The notes: generated by a model from the sequence alone, not told the origin. A stretch of 64,000 nt of DNA from Monoglobus pectinilyticus (GCF_002874775.1 NZ_CP020991.1:310001-374000); one strand, 5' to 3'; positions 18,368-28,480 are shown, numbered from the stretch's first letter. Made by a program: numbers and translations.

Positions 18368-19210
18368 TTATATTTTTTCTGTTACATGCCTGGTAACATG
18401 GCAGTTTATGTTAACCGCACAAGGCATTCCGGCAATATGTGTAGGAAAAGTTTCAACATTTATTCCGAGTGCAGTTGTTACGCCGCCAAATCCCTGAGGT
18501 CCAATATCTAGCCGGTTTATTTTTTCCAATAAAATATTTTCTAAATCAGCATAATACGGATCAGGATTTTTGCTGTCCACATCACGAAGAAGCGCATATT
18601 TTGCAAGGTATGCAGCCTTTTCAAAGGTTCCTCCAATACCTACGCCTATAACAAGCGGCGGGCATGGATTGCCTCCGGCATTTTTTACTGTATCAACAAC
18701 AAAGTCAATTATTCCTTCAAGTCCGTCTGATGGTTTAAGCATTTTTACCGCGCTCATATTTTCACTGCCAAAACCTTTCGGAGCAATAGTTATCTCAATA
18801 TTATCACCTTCAACAATCTCTGTATGAATTATTGCGGGAGTATTATCTCCAGTGTTACCGCGTCTTACAGGGTCAGCAACAACTGATTTTCTAAGATAAC
18901 CGTTTTTATATCCTCTCCTAACGCCTTCATTTACTGCATCACACAATAAACCGCCGGAAATATGAACATCCTGTCCTATTTTTAGAAATACAACCGCCAT
19001 CCCGGTGTCCTGACAAATAGGAACTGCTTCATCACGAGCTATTTCAGCATTCTTTATAATGTTATTCAGAACATCTTTTGCAACTGTATTAGTCTCTTTC
19101 TCATATCCCCTGCATATTGCATTTTCTACATCAGGATTCAAAAAACAATTTGCGTCTATACACATTTTTTCAATAGTTTTTGTTATTAAATCTGTATTAA
19201 TCTCTCTCAC
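18368..19210 (-). CDS. fumA: Fumarate hydratase class I, alpha (catalytic) subunit
   Basis: Iron-sulfur fumarase or tartrate-dehydratase alpha subunit, hydrating fumarate to malate. [52 protein letters not shown] and the C-terminal [13 protein letters not shown] give the conserved cysteines (in QDTG, PCPP and NCH contexts) expected to hold the 4Fe-4S cluster. Length 280 matches the alpha subunit of two-subunit enzymes. The start is GTG at 19210. The beta subunit, usually directly downstream, is absent: the next thing downstream is the large hairpin and the aromatic promoter. Confidence 0.92.
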   Translation of the reverse strand: MREINTDLITKTIEKMCIDANCFLNPDVENAICRGYEKETNTVAKDVLNNIIKNAEIARDEAVPICQDTGMAVVFLKIGQDVHISGGLLCDAVNEGVRRGYKNGYLRKSVVADPVRRGNTGDNTPAIIHTEIVEGDNIEITIAPKGFGSENMSAVKMLKPSDGLEGIIDFVVDTVKNAGGNPCPPLVIGVGIGGTFEKAAYLAKYALLRDVDSKNPDPYYADLENILLEKINRLDIGPQGFGGVTTALGINVETFPTHIAGMPCAVNINCHVTRHVTEKI

Positions 19211-19236
19211 TGTATCACCATTCTTTTTTTATATAA

Positions 19237-22200
19237 TTAATTTCCCCTATTGTGGAACACCCATGAATTCAGCCACTTTAACCATATATTAGAGTAATCT
19301 TTAGTTACAGTCATGCCTGACAGCACAGGATAGAAACCGACAAAGAGCAATCCACACAATGCAACAAAGCAGTTTGAAATATGCTTAAACCAGCCAAAAC
19401 GTTCTTCTAAATCACGGAGAGTATAAACTATCATGATTATTAGGAATGGCGTACTTGCAAAGAAATGATATATAAATACACATCTGGTAACGAATACCCA
19501 AGGCAATATTTGAGCAAGCAATCCAACAACTAAAAATAGAACTTTTTTATCTCTCTTAATTATTCCAACGATAACTGTATATATAAAAGCAACTATACTG
19601 GACCAGAAGATCAATGGATTACCAAAAATGGAGATACATCCAATATTGTTCTGTCCTACCGTCTCTACAGGTGCCGAATAAGCCCATAAAGGACGGTAAT
19701 CGATCGGCCACTGATACCATGCTGACGAATACGGATGTGTTGCCTCAAGTCCGCTGTGGTAATTATACATATAAGTCTGATTATTCAGCATTGCATGCCA
19801 AACATCCGGATATCCTTTAACCATCGAAATCGGCAGATATGACATAGTGTATATAAATCCTGGAATAAGAACAAAAGTTACTACACATGAAGCACATATC
19901 TTAAATAAGAATCCAAGGAATAATTTCTTGTGTTTTTTAGGCAAAGCCATATATACGCCAACAAAAATCAGAAGCAACTCTACAGCAAGTCCTGCCCCTG
20001 CATATATACAAATCCATTTTGACGCAGCGCCAAAGCCAAACATTAATCCTGATAAAGCTAAAGTTCCGATTAGCTTCCAAATAGTTTTTCCCTCTTTAAG
20101 CTTAGTTGGATTATTTTTTGCAAGGTTAAGCGCCCTCTTTCCAAACAAGAACATAAACAAATACATCGCTATTATAAATGTTACTGGATACGAGTCTATC
20201 GTTCCCATTCTAGTTAGAGCAAAATGCATAAAGTCAAACGCAAATATCAACGTTCCCAAAACGGAATATCTAGTTCTCTCAAATAATTTTTTAAGTAATA
20301 TATATAAGAGAGGCAGCATTATAATTCCGAAAGTGGTTCCCATAACTCTCCAGCCAAACGGCGTCATACCAAAAACAGCAATACCGATTGACATAATTAA
20401 TTTACCAAGCGGCGGATGAGTTGTCTCATAATACGGCATTAAATGAAGATGCTCATACGCAGTACGCGGATGATATATTTCATCAAAATAGGTGCTGTTC
20501 ATAAAACTTGTTCTATATTGCGCCATATCCTGCTCATCCGCAATATTTGCACAATCACCTTTTCCGGTTACGTTTGATATCGGAATTTGTGTTCCGTCAG
20601 CCTGCCAAAAAGCAAGTTCAAACATTCTGTAGTCTATAGCACTGGTCTCACCTTTTATATATCTAGCTTCAACAGGAGAGGCAAGTTTTGACACTTCCCA
20701 TTTAAAAACAGAATTAAGCTGACAGTTTACATTCATGTCCTGCCATGTTCTTCCATCCTTAGAATATGATAGCTTCATCCCCGGCTTTGTAGCAACATCG
20801 CCTATTCCCAAATAATAAGTTACAGTATCAATGCTTTGAACTGAACCCAAATCAATCTGAACCGTTTCATTTGGAGACTCAGGCTGATAAAACGTCTGCG
20901 GATTTTTTAAACTTCCCAAATTTACGTATGCGATAATAGCGTAAATAATAACAATTGCCGCCATTATTACTATATCAGTTTTAACTATCTTTTCCGTTTT
21001 TAATGGTTTGCCCGTATACTCAATTTTTGTTGCTTTATAAAATAAAGATGTAACTTTAGATAGAATTTCAAAATACTTTAATTTAATTTTAGAAATCCAT
21101 GTATCAAGAGGTGGAATACTTTCTGATTCCTCCTCACATATTTCCACATTCAATTCAGCACTATCAACAACTCTACTTGAAACATTAACTTTATTTTTGC
21201 CGAATGAAGTAAAAAATACCTTTACAGCTTCAAAGCCATGATATTTACTTTCTCCAATATCTCCAGCCCTAGCACAAGTCACCTGAGGATATAAAACGTA
21301 ATCATGTATGATAACGAACATGGTAATTATAAAAGTAACAACTTCTAATACTGAAGCGAACGCCATTGCTTGATATGACGGTCCTGAAGTATTAAATTTC
21401 AGCATAAACATCAACACACAGAAAACATTTATAAAGTTAACACTGCTGAAAAATGCAAAACTAAATAACGTTCTCTTATTTTTCGATAACATATATTCAA
21501 AAATTAAAAACATAATTGGCGTTATTAAATAACGTTCGTGCATTTTTAATCCAAACGTAAACAAGAAACTGATTATGAAGAATGCAGGTATAAATATCTT
21601 TCCGCTTGGGCTTTTGATTTTAATATATAGTATCAATGCTCCGCCAATAGCTAAAAGTATCATAACATAATTCAGAATATTGAGAAGTGTTTGGGCTGAG
21701 CCGCCGACTTCAAGAGAAACCCAATTTAATTTTAGCATTGCAAAGAAATTAAAAGCGTTTATTGTAAAATATGGATATGAAGCTAATGTACTCATATATT
21801 TTTGTATAAGCCAAACCGGATTAAGTGATACTAATAATTTTTGCCCTATATTCAATCCTTCATGTCCCCAAGCTGCATAGTTATATGGAATTGAGAACAT
21901 AAGAAGCATTATAACTCCTATTACAACCATCTTTAATATCATTTTCCAATCCTTTGCTGCAACAAAGGCAAACAAAAATACCGGTCCGACCATCAAGGCC
22001 TGAGGCTTCATGAGAACAGCAAGCACATATAATATGCCGGATAAATAATAATTCTTCTTATACAAATTATACATTGAAAGTATTAAAAATACTGCCAGTA
22101 CAGATTCAACTTGTCCCCAAGCAGATGAATTAATAAACAGAAGCGGGTTCAGCATTAAAATTATTCCCAAAATCAATGCAGACTTTTTGCCCATGTGTTT

Positions 22201-22725
22201 TGAACCAATAACAAAAACAGAAATCATCAATACGGTATCAGCCAAAATAGCCGGAAGTTTAAACATCAGCTGTGTTGCATTTCCGGAAAGATGAAAAATC
22301 TGATTAAACCATGCAAAAATTCCGAGTATAGTTATATACCCTGGCGGATAATCGCAAAAATACTCAGGAGCATAGAAATGTCCCGGCCCATTTGTCATCA
22401 CATTATTTCCCCATGCTATCCAGCATGACATATCCGACGGATATCCCTTTAAAAAATAAGCCAATATTATTCTGGACAACAATGCAACAGCGCCAACAAT
22501 AACAAAAATACGTATAGATAAATCACCAATATTTTTGTTATTTTTCAGTTGCTTTGCCGGCACAAATTTCTCTTTGGATTTTTTTCTTTGGTTTCTACTT
22601 TTTGATTTATTTTTGTTCACTTCCATCAAAGGTTGAACTGATAATTGATTCTTAGAATCAACAAATTTTTGCAGAGCCACAAAAGCTAAAATAAAAAGTA
22701 TTGCAATTAAATAGGCTAAATACAC
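19237..22725 (-). CDS. Two-headed membrane glycosyltransferase: Gpi18-like half, discoidin-like insert, PMT half
   Basis: A 1162-residue polytopic protein. Residues about 70-475 resemble bacterial GT-C mannosyltransferases of the Gpi18/COG5542 type (KGYPSDMSCWIAWG, DYPPGY, NSSAWGQVES, MKPQALMVGP). Residues about 612-718 look like an extracytoplasmic discoidin (F5/8C) beta-sandwich (VQIDLGSVQSIDTVTYYLG, KLSYSKDGRTWQDM). Residues about 740-1150 match protein O-mannosyltransferases (family GT39): acidic pair in YFDEIYHPRTAYE, THPPLGK, and LTRMGTIDSYP. Each catalytic half is usually a separate protein that uses lipid-linked sugar outside the membrane. The start is a GTG at 22725. It probably glycosylates exported proteins or wall polymers; acceptor unknown. 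Confidence 0.85.
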   Translation of the reverse strand: MYLAYLIAILFILAFVALQKFVDSKNQLSVQPLMEVNKNKSKSRNQRKKSKEKFVPAKQLKNNKNIGDLSIRIFVIVGAVALLSRIILAYFLKGYPSDMSCWIAWGNNVMTNGPGHFYAPEYFCDYPPGYITILGIFAWFNQIFHLSGNATQLMFKLPAILADTVLMISVFVIGSKHMGKKSALILGIILMLNPLLFINSSAWGQVESVLAVFLILSMYNLYKKNYYLSGILYVLAVLMKPQALMVGPVFLFAFVAAKDWKMILKMVVIGVIMLLMFSIPYNYAAWGHEGLNIGQKLLVSLNPVWLIQKYMSTLASYPYFTINAFNFFAMLKLNWVSLEVGGSAQTLLNILNYVMILLAIGGALILYIKIKSPSGKIFIPAFFIISFLFTFGLKMHERYLITPIMFLIFEYMLSKNKRTLFSFAFFSSVNFINVFCVLMFMLKFNTSGPSYQAMAFASVLEVVTFIITMFVIIHDYVLYPQVTCARAGDIGESKYHGFEAVKVFFTSFGKNKVNVSSRVVDSAELNVEICEEESESIPPLDTWISKIKLKYFEILSKVTSLFYKATKIEYTGKPLKTEKIVKTDIVIMAAIVIIYAIIAYVNLGSLKNPQTFYQPESPNETVQIDLGSVQSIDTVTYYLGIGDVATKPGMKLSYSKDGRTWQDMNVNCQLNSVFKWEVSKLASPVEARYIKGETSAIDYRMFELAFWQADGTQIPISNVTGKGDCANIADEQDMAQYRTSFMNSTYFDEIYHPRTAYEHLHLMPYYETTHPPLGKLIMSIGIAVFGMTPFGWRVMGTTFGIIMLPLLYILLKKLFERTRYSVLGTLIFAFDFMHFALTRMGTIDSYPVTFIIAMYLFMFLFGKRALNLAKNNPTKLKEGKTIWKLIGTLALSGLMFGFGAASKWICIYAGAGLAVELLLIFVGVYMALPKKHKKLFLGFLFKICASCVVTFVLIPGFIYTMSYLPISMVKGYPDVWHAMLNNQTYMYNYHSGLEATHPYSSAWYQWPIDYRPLWAYSAPVETVGQNNIGCISIFGNPLIFWSSIVAFIYTVIVGIIKRDKKVLFLVVGLLAQILPWVFVTRCVFIYHFFASTPFLIIMIVYTLRDLEERFGWFKHISNCFVALCGLLFVGFYPVLSGMTVTKDYSNIWLKWLNSWVFHNRGN

Positions 22726-22798
22726 TTCCTCTACCCCTTTTTCTATATATTCTTTAATTGTTTACTATAAATAATATGTTGTTTGAAATAAACAGTTG

Positions 22799-24358
22799 TT
22801 ATTCCAACCCAGTATCTATAACATCAGGAACCAGGGTTGGCAGCGGAACATCATTATCATCCGAGCCTTTATCATTACTGTAAGAAGAATATTCTACGTA
22901 ATCTGATCTCCATGTCTGACCAAGCATCTGCCTTAAATCTTCCTGCTGTATAGTATATGGATAACTCAAAACAAGTAAATCATCAAAATTATACATATCA
23001 TAAAATTCTTTAACTGTAAAGGTATTATAATTTTCACCATTATTATTAAATATTCTGTAATCAACTATATACACATTTTCATAATTATTTAAAAGCCATG
23101 TTGAAAAAGCATTTCCAAAAGACTCTTTAATAATACAGATTGATTTGCCATTATCAACGTTAGTATGATAATATTCAAGCGGATTGTCTCCCTCGAGAAA
23201 AATAGCATAGTTACCAAAAGCCGGATTAATAAGCTGCATATTCTTTGTTGGTTTGTCCATTTCCATTTCACTATATGACTGTCCTTCAAATTCTACCTTA
23301 GGCATATAAAACTCAATTATATCACGGCTGCTGTCCAGCATATTATATCCATCAGTATCTACAGTAACTTTACCCCAAGAACCAAGATAATTATTTATAG
23401 TTCTCTTTTCAAATTCATCCAACTCAGAAGCCATATTATCCGAAACACTGCAAAATTCACGATAAGCAAAATATGAACCCAAATGCGTCCAATGATGATC
23501 CGTCTTAAAATATATGTACTTATCGGCATTTGACATCATAGCGTTTTCAATATTAATAGGCGTAACATTTGAGTTTAAACTATTATATATGTGTGAAATA
23601 GCTGAAAGATAATTTGTTCTAAAACCAAAAGGCGCATAAAACTCCGCCGCAGTGGGAACAACTCCGCAAAATACTCTGACATCAGGCAAATCTTCCGCCA
23701 TTCCATTCAATATCTCAGCATATTTTTCTCCGCTTTTTTTGGAAATTCCAAGCAGTTCCATACCAAAATAATCGATTCCGTTTTTATTAAAAATGGAAAC
23801 GCCGTTATACTGTCCATCGTAATTTTCATAACGATATTCATCACTTATTATTGTTCCATTCATCACGTTATTTGACTCAGGCAAATTTCTAATACAAACT
23901 ATTCTATTTATATCGTCCCAGGTCACTTCGCTGCCGAAAGATTCAGAAATTGCTCTTACCGGAACCAATGTTCTGTCTCCTTCAATCATGGGAGCCGCAT
24001 CCAAATGTATAACTTTCCCATTTCTAAACATCTCATTATTGTCAATCTGCAATATAATCTCGATATCATCCAATCTAGAAGTTATTATCTCAGTTCCCTC
24101 GTCCCATGATACCTCTGCTCCATAAGCTTCAAACACAGTTCTTAATGGAACCATTGTTCTTGAATTTACTATAATAGGATTTTGATCAAATTTCAAAAAT
24201 GTCCCATCAAAATTAACTGAAATATCACCGCTGGAAGCGGCAGCTGATAGACTTCCAATAATAAATATTAATATCGCAATTAATATAATAGTCTTACAGA
24301 ATAATTTTTTTACATCAATTATAGTTATCAAAAAATCACCAAATTTCAATTTTTTCAT
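22799..24358 (-). CDS. Secreted DHHW-domain protein with copper-amine-oxidase-like N-terminal repeats (copy 2)
   Basis: A signal anchor is followed by two copper-amine-oxidase N-domain-like units, TMVPLRTVFEAYGAEVSWDEG and RTLVPVRAISESFGSEVTWDD, a fold common in exported clostridial proteins and not enzymatic. Residues about 170-490 form the DHHW domain (KTDHHWTHLGSYFAYREF), an SGNH/AlgX-like fold often tied to O-acetylation of exopolysaccharides or wall polymers. No MBOAT acyltransferase partner is seen nearby. The gene begins 5 bases after its paralogue. The ATG at 24358 has a weak ribosome site; a downstream TTG after GGTGAT is an alternative start. Function inferred from fold only. Confidence 0.75.
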   Translation of the reverse strand: MKKLKFGDFLITIIDVKKLFCKTIILIAILIFIIGSLSAAASSGDISVNFDGTFLKFDQNPIIVNSRTMVPLRTVFEAYGAEVSWDEGTEIITSRLDDIEIILQIDNNEMFRNGKVIHLDAAPMIEGDRTLVPVRAISESFGSEVTWDDINRIVCIRNLPESNNVMNGTIISDEYRYENYDGQYNGVSIFNKNGIDYFGMELLGISKKSGEKYAEILNGMAEDLPDVRVFCGVVPTAAEFYAPFGFRTNYLSAISHIYNSLNSNVTPINIENAMMSNADKYIYFKTDHHWTHLGSYFAYREFCSVSDNMASELDEFEKRTINNYLGSWGKVTVDTDGYNMLDSSRDIIEFYMPKVEFEGQSYSEMEMDKPTKNMQLINPAFGNYAIFLEGDNPLEYYHTNVDNGKSICIIKESFGNAFSTWLLNNYENVYIVDYRIFNNNGENYNTFTVKEFYDMYNFDDLLVLSYPYTIQQEDLRQMLGQTWRSDYVEYSSYSNDKGSDDNDVPLPTLVPDVIDTGLE

Positions 24359-24363
24359 CTAAT

Positions 24364-25791
24364 TTATCTTGCCATATTCTCAAGTGCATTTAATTCAGGT
24401 TCGTTTTCAACAGAAACAGGATAATTTATTATTACTAAATCATCAAATTTCACATTATCATAGAAATCGCTTATAAAAAACTCCCGGCTGTTTTCAATGT
24501 TGCCGCCATACCTGTTAAACTTTCTATAATCAACAACATACACTTCCTGATAGTTATTAAGCGCCCATACTGCAAACGCGTTTCCAAAGGATTCTTTCAC
24601 AATACATATTTTTTTGCCATTATTTATAGAAGTCTTAAAAACTTCTATAGGATAATCTCCTTCCAGCAGACAATCATAATTTTCAAACCCTGGATTTATC
24701 CCTTTCATCTCCTCAATGTACTGAGTCAAATTAACATCATAATAAGACGCTCCTGTATAGTTGCCTACTGGATAATAGAGAGTTAATTTATCATATGTAT
24801 CTTTCATTAAATCATATCCGTCTGTTCCTGATAAGTAACCAAGAAAAGAACCTTGATAATTATCTATAGTTTGATTTGCAAACATTTCCGGCTCATCGAT
24901 ATATCCGCCGCTATAGCTTAAAAATTCTTTATAAGCATAATATGCGCCAAGCTGCGTCCAATGGTGGTCTGTTTTAAAAAATATATTTTCATTGGCATGT
25001 TTCATTAAAACGTCCTCAACGTTAATTGGCGTCACATCATCATGCAATCCATCATATATACTGGCTATTTCATTTAAATAGCTGGACTTTTTTGCATCAG
25101 AAGCATAAAACTCAGAAGCGGTCGGGATGACAATACTATATGTATTAGCTTCAGGTACAGCATCAGCAAAATTATTCACTATATTTGAATATCTATTGCA
25201 ATTCTCATCACTAATATCTAATATTTCCATACAGAAATGATTTTCACCGTTGCTGAAAACGTCAAACCCGTTATATGAACCATTATAATTCTGATATCTG
25301 TATTCATCACTTATAACAGTCCCGTCCATAGGGTTTTGCTTTCTGCCTTTATCAATATGTACAGTCATATTCTGGGAATCCCAAGAAACATGATACCCCA
25401 TTGTACTTCCTACAGCACGAATAGGTATAAACATCTCTGAATTTTCAAGTATTGGTTCTGAGCCAATATTAACTTCTCTGGAATTGACCGTTATATCACT
25501 GCTATAAACACTCAGAACATAAGTATTTCCATTATTTTTAACAGTCAATTTATTATTATCTTCTGAATAATAAATATCAAGACCCAGTATATCAAAAATT
25601 TCTGAAGCCGGCAAAAAAACTCTCCCGCTTTTTATAATTGGTTCACAGTTAGAAAATTCAACTCTATTTCCATATACATATACAAATACCTCCTGTTTGA
25701 TAGCTAAAACATCACCTGCAAACAACACGCTCATCATGGATAACAATAAAATAAGCGCCGAATATAATCTGATTTTAACCGAATATTTCAA
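24364..25791 (-). CDS. Secreted DHHW-domain protein with copper-amine-oxidase-like N-terminal repeats (copy 1)
   Basis: Paralogue of the following gene, 475 residues, with a signal peptide (LYSALILLLSMMSVLFAGDVLA). The N-terminal repeats read RVFLPASEIFDILGLDIYYSED and MFIPIRAVGSTMGYHVSWDSQ. The DHHW motif is FFKTDHHWTQLGAYYAYKEF, and a late IVKESFGNAFAVWALNNY block matches the paralogue's IIKESFGNAFSTWLLNNY, probably a second active-site loop. The start is TTG at 25791, after GGAG. A promoter lies about 40 bases upstream. The two copies form a transcription unit running towards the large glycosyltransferase, so a shared role in modifying surface polymer is plausible. Confidence 0.75.
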   Translation of the reverse strand: MKYSVKIRLYSALILLLSMMSVLFAGDVLAIKQEVFVYVYGNRVEFSNCEPIIKSGRVFLPASEIFDILGLDIYYSEDNNKLTVKNNGNTYVLSVYSSDITVNSREVNIGSEPILENSEMFIPIRAVGSTMGYHVSWDSQNMTVHIDKGRKQNPMDGTVISDEYRYQNYNGSYNGFDVFSNGENHFCMEILDISDENCNRYSNIVNNFADAVPEANTYSIVIPTASEFYASDAKKSSYLNEIASIYDGLHDDVTPINVEDVLMKHANENIFFKTDHHWTQLGAYYAYKEFLSYSGGYIDEPEMFANQTIDNYQGSFLGYLSGTDGYDLMKDTYDKLTLYYPVGNYTGASYYDVNLTQYIEEMKGINPGFENYDCLLEGDYPIEVFKTSINNGKKICIVKESFGNAFAVWALNNYQEVYVVDYRKFNRYGGNIENSREFFISDFYDNVKFDDLVIINYPVSVENEPELNALENMAR

Positions 25792-25829
25792 AAATACTCT
25801 GCTCCTTTACCATTTAACATATTTGAGTT

Positions 25830-25858
25830 ATTATATCATACTTATATTTCCAATGCAA
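25830..25858 (-). promoter_or_regulatory. Promoter for the DHHW gene pair
   Basis: Minus-strand TTGCAT (25853-25858), 17-base spacer, TATAAT (25830-25835). Transcription would begin about 30 bases before the TTG start. Confidence 0.65.
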
Positions 25859-25947
25859 TATTTCTAAATAAAATTTTTGTATTATTTTATTGAAAAAATA
25901 TATTATAAATATAAAATTACTTTATAATTACATTACATAAAAAAGCC

Positions 25948-25976
25948 TTGCATTTTTGTATAAAGTGATTTAAAAT
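25948..25976 (+). promoter_or_regulatory. Promoter for the GT4-CsaB gene
   Basis: TTGCAT (25948-25953), 17-base spacer, TAAAAT (25971-25976), about 48 bases before the ATG. The same TTGCAT -35 variant is used by the divergent DHHW promoter and by the aromatic operon. Confidence 0.55.
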
Positions 25977-26023
25977 GAGTTTTTGTGATAATACGACCAA
26001 ATTTCTGCAAAGGGGTTATGATT

Positions 26024-28306
26024 ATGAAAGTCCTAATGGCAACAATGAAACTAGATATTGGCGGGGCAGAAACTCACATTGTCGAACTTTCCAAAGCGTT
26101 AAAACGCCGCGGTATTGATGTCTATGTAGCTTCAGCCGGAGGTGCATATGAAAAAGAACTGACAGACGCCGGGATAAAACACTTTTATGTGCCTATGTCA
26201 GACAAAAATCCAAAAGATGTAATAACCGCATATAAAACTTTAAAAAATATCATAATTGATTATAAAATTGATGTGGTTCACGGGCACGCAAGAATACCTT
26301 GTTTCATATTAAATCTTATCAGAAAATCAATTAATTTTAGATTCGTCACAACAGCTCATTGGGTTTTCAGTTTAAAATTCCCATATAAATATATAACCAA
26401 ATGGGGTGACCGCTCGCTAGCTGTAAGTGATGATATAAAAAAATATCTTATTGATAATTATGGTATAAAACCGGGAAATATAAGAGTAACAATCAATGGT
26501 ATAGATACTCAGAAATTTTCAAAAAATACTGATTATACTGAAGTTGCAGAAGAATTTGGACTAACGCCGGAAAAACGCAGGATAGTATATGTCAGCAGGA
26601 TGGATATTGATAGAAGTCTTGCTGCTCATAAACTTATTTCTATTGCAGAAAAACTTGATGAAAAGATAGATGATCTTGAAATTCTAATAGTTGGCGGCGG
26701 TAATGACTTTGAAAATATGAAAACTGCTGCTGATAATGTAAATAACAAATTAAATAAACCTTTAATCAAATATACTGGAAGCAGAACCGACATAAATAAG
26801 CTGGTTGCCAGCGGCGAAATATTTATCGGCGTCAGCCGTGCGGCTCTTGAAGCCATGGCCGCGGAAAAACCGTCTATAATCGCAGGAAATGAAGGATATA
26901 TCGGTATATTTGACCAAGATAAACTAGGTATTTCTATTGATACTAATTTTTGCTGCAGAGGCTGCCGTGAAACTGATGAAAATATATTATATGAAGATAT
27001 TATAAAGCTTATGGGCCTTCCTGAAGCAGAAAAAACAAGATTAGGAAGCTATTCAAAAGAAGTTATCGAAAAATATTATTCTATAGATACTATGGCTGAT
27101 GACGCAATGAAAATGTATGTCAGCATAATTAAAAGTGAAGGTATAAACGATGTTACTAATGATGAATTTGAAGACATTGATGAATATATTTTTCCCTTGC
27201 GCAAAAATAAAACTTATGATGTTATGATATCAGGTTACTATGGCTTTGACAACAGTGGTGATGATTCAATATTAAAAGCCATTGTGAACAATCTTAAAGA
27301 ACTAAAACCCGATATAAAAATACTGGCATTGTCAAATAACCCCAAACAGACTAAAGCTGTTTATGGTGTGGATTCGATTCATAGGTTTAATTTTCCTAAG
27401 ATTTATTTAAAATTAAAAAACACATCATTACTAATTAGCGGCGGCGGAAGTTTGATTCAAGATATCACCAGCGACAAATCTTTGGCATATTATCTCACTA
27501 TAATAAGACTTGCCCAAAAATGCGGCACAAAAGTTATGCTGTATTCTAATGGAATAGGACCTATACAAAACAAACACAATTACGCTAAGATAAAGAATAC
27601 TCTTGATAAGGTTGAATTAATTACTTTACGCGAAGATTCTTCTAAAAAGGAACTTGAAAAAATAGGAGTTAATAACTCAAATATAATTATAACAGCAGAC
27701 CCTGCTTTTACGCTAAAACCCACTACTGATGAAACAACTGATAATATCTTATTAAAAATGGGGCTAAAAGAAGATTCAGAATTCGTATGTATATCTGTAC
27801 GTCCTTGGAAAACAATCGGCAAATCTTTTGAAAAAACTATTGCAGCAACTGCTGATTATATAAAAGAAAAATATGGCATTGACAGTGTATTTGTTCCAAT
27901 GCAGTGCCCTAAGGACGTTGATATTTCGAAAAGAATTTCTTCCCTTGCCACAAAAACCGGCTATATAGCGCCTGAAAATTTGACGCCGCCTGAAATTTTG
28001 GGGCTTACTGCACGGTCCAAAATTGTTATAGGAATGCGTCTGCATACGCTTATATATGCAGCCGCCACTTGCACTCCAATAATCGGATTGATATATGACC
28101 CGAAAATAAATGCTATAATGGATTATATTGACCAAAAATACAGTATTTCTGTAGATAACCTTAATCCTGTCACGATAACCAGGTATATAGATGAGCTTAT
28201 TTTATCTCATGACGATATTGTAGCTAATTTAAAAAATACAACCGCATTAGCTAAAGAGAAAGCTCTTGATACCGCAAAACTCGCAGTAGATTTAATTAAA
28301 AACTAG
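26024..28306 (+). CDS. csaB: Fusion of a GT4 glycosyltransferase and a CsaB-type polysaccharide pyruvyl transferase
   Basis: A 760-residue cytoplasmic fusion. Residues about 1-370 form a GT-B family-4 glycosyltransferase (LDIGGAETHIVELSKALKRRG, VHGHARIP, RSLAVSDDIKK, VSRAALEAMAAEKPSIIAG). Residues about 395-755 match polysaccharide pyruvyl transferase CsaB (GYYGFDNSGDDSILKAIV, LLISGGGSLIQD, MLYSNGIGPI, IGMRLHTLIYAAA). CsaB adds ketal pyruvate to the secondary wall polymer; that pyruvylated sugar is what SLH domains bind, so this gene fits with the SLH protein at 41-44 kb. I chose ATG 26024 because AAAGGGG is 8 bases upstream; ATG 26018 is too close to it. The fusion is known in some Clostridia but often the two are separate. 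Confidence 0.88.
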   Translation: MKVLMATMKLDIGGAETHIVELSKALKRRGIDVYVASAGGAYEKELTDAGIKHFYVPMSDKNPKDVITAYKTLKNIIIDYKIDVVHGHARIPCFILNLIRKSINFRFVTTAHWVFSLKFPYKYITKWGDRSLAVSDDIKKYLIDNYGIKPGNIRVTINGIDTQKFSKNTDYTEVAEEFGLTPEKRRIVYVSRMDIDRSLAAHKLISIAEKLDEKIDDLEILIVGGGNDFENMKTAADNVNNKLNKPLIKYTGSRTDINKLVASGEIFIGVSRAALEAMAAEKPSIIAGNEGYIGIFDQDKLGISIDTNFCCRGCRETDENILYEDIIKLMGLPEAEKTRLGSYSKEVIEKYYSIDTMADDAMKMYVSIIKSEGINDVTNDEFEDIDEYIFPLRKNKTYDVMISGYYGFDNSGDDSILKAIVNNLKELKPDIKILALSNNPKQTKAVYGVDSIHRFNFPKIYLKLKNTSLLISGGGSLIQDITSDKSLAYYLTIIRLAQKCGTKVMLYSNGIGPIQNKHNYAKIKNTLDKVELITLREDSSKKELEKIGVNNSNIIITADPAFTLKPTTDETTDNILLKMGLKEDSEFVCISVRPWKTIGKSFEKTIAATADYIKEKYGIDSVFVPMQCPKDVDISKRISSLATKTGYIAPENLTPPEILGLTARSKIVIGMRLHTLIYAAATCTPIIGLIYDPKINAIMDYIDQKYSISVDNLNPVTITRYIDELILSHDDIVANLKNTTALAKEKALDTAKLAVDLIKN

Positions 28307-28480
28307 GACTAAATATTAATATACAGCTAGAATTGTGTATTATATCTATTTTTATATAACTTAGGCATGTATTAGAATTATATTTAAAGCAAAATTATTT
28401 TTTCAATATCAAACAGCAAAGTAGATATTTTAGTTAATTACTTAATACATTCACAGTAAAATATAAAGGAAGGTAACTAT

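Noticed and set aside
19847-20419. 190-codon plus-strand open frame inside the large glycosyltransferase
   Set aside because: Shadow of the PMT coding frame on the other strand; low-complexity composition and no start signal.
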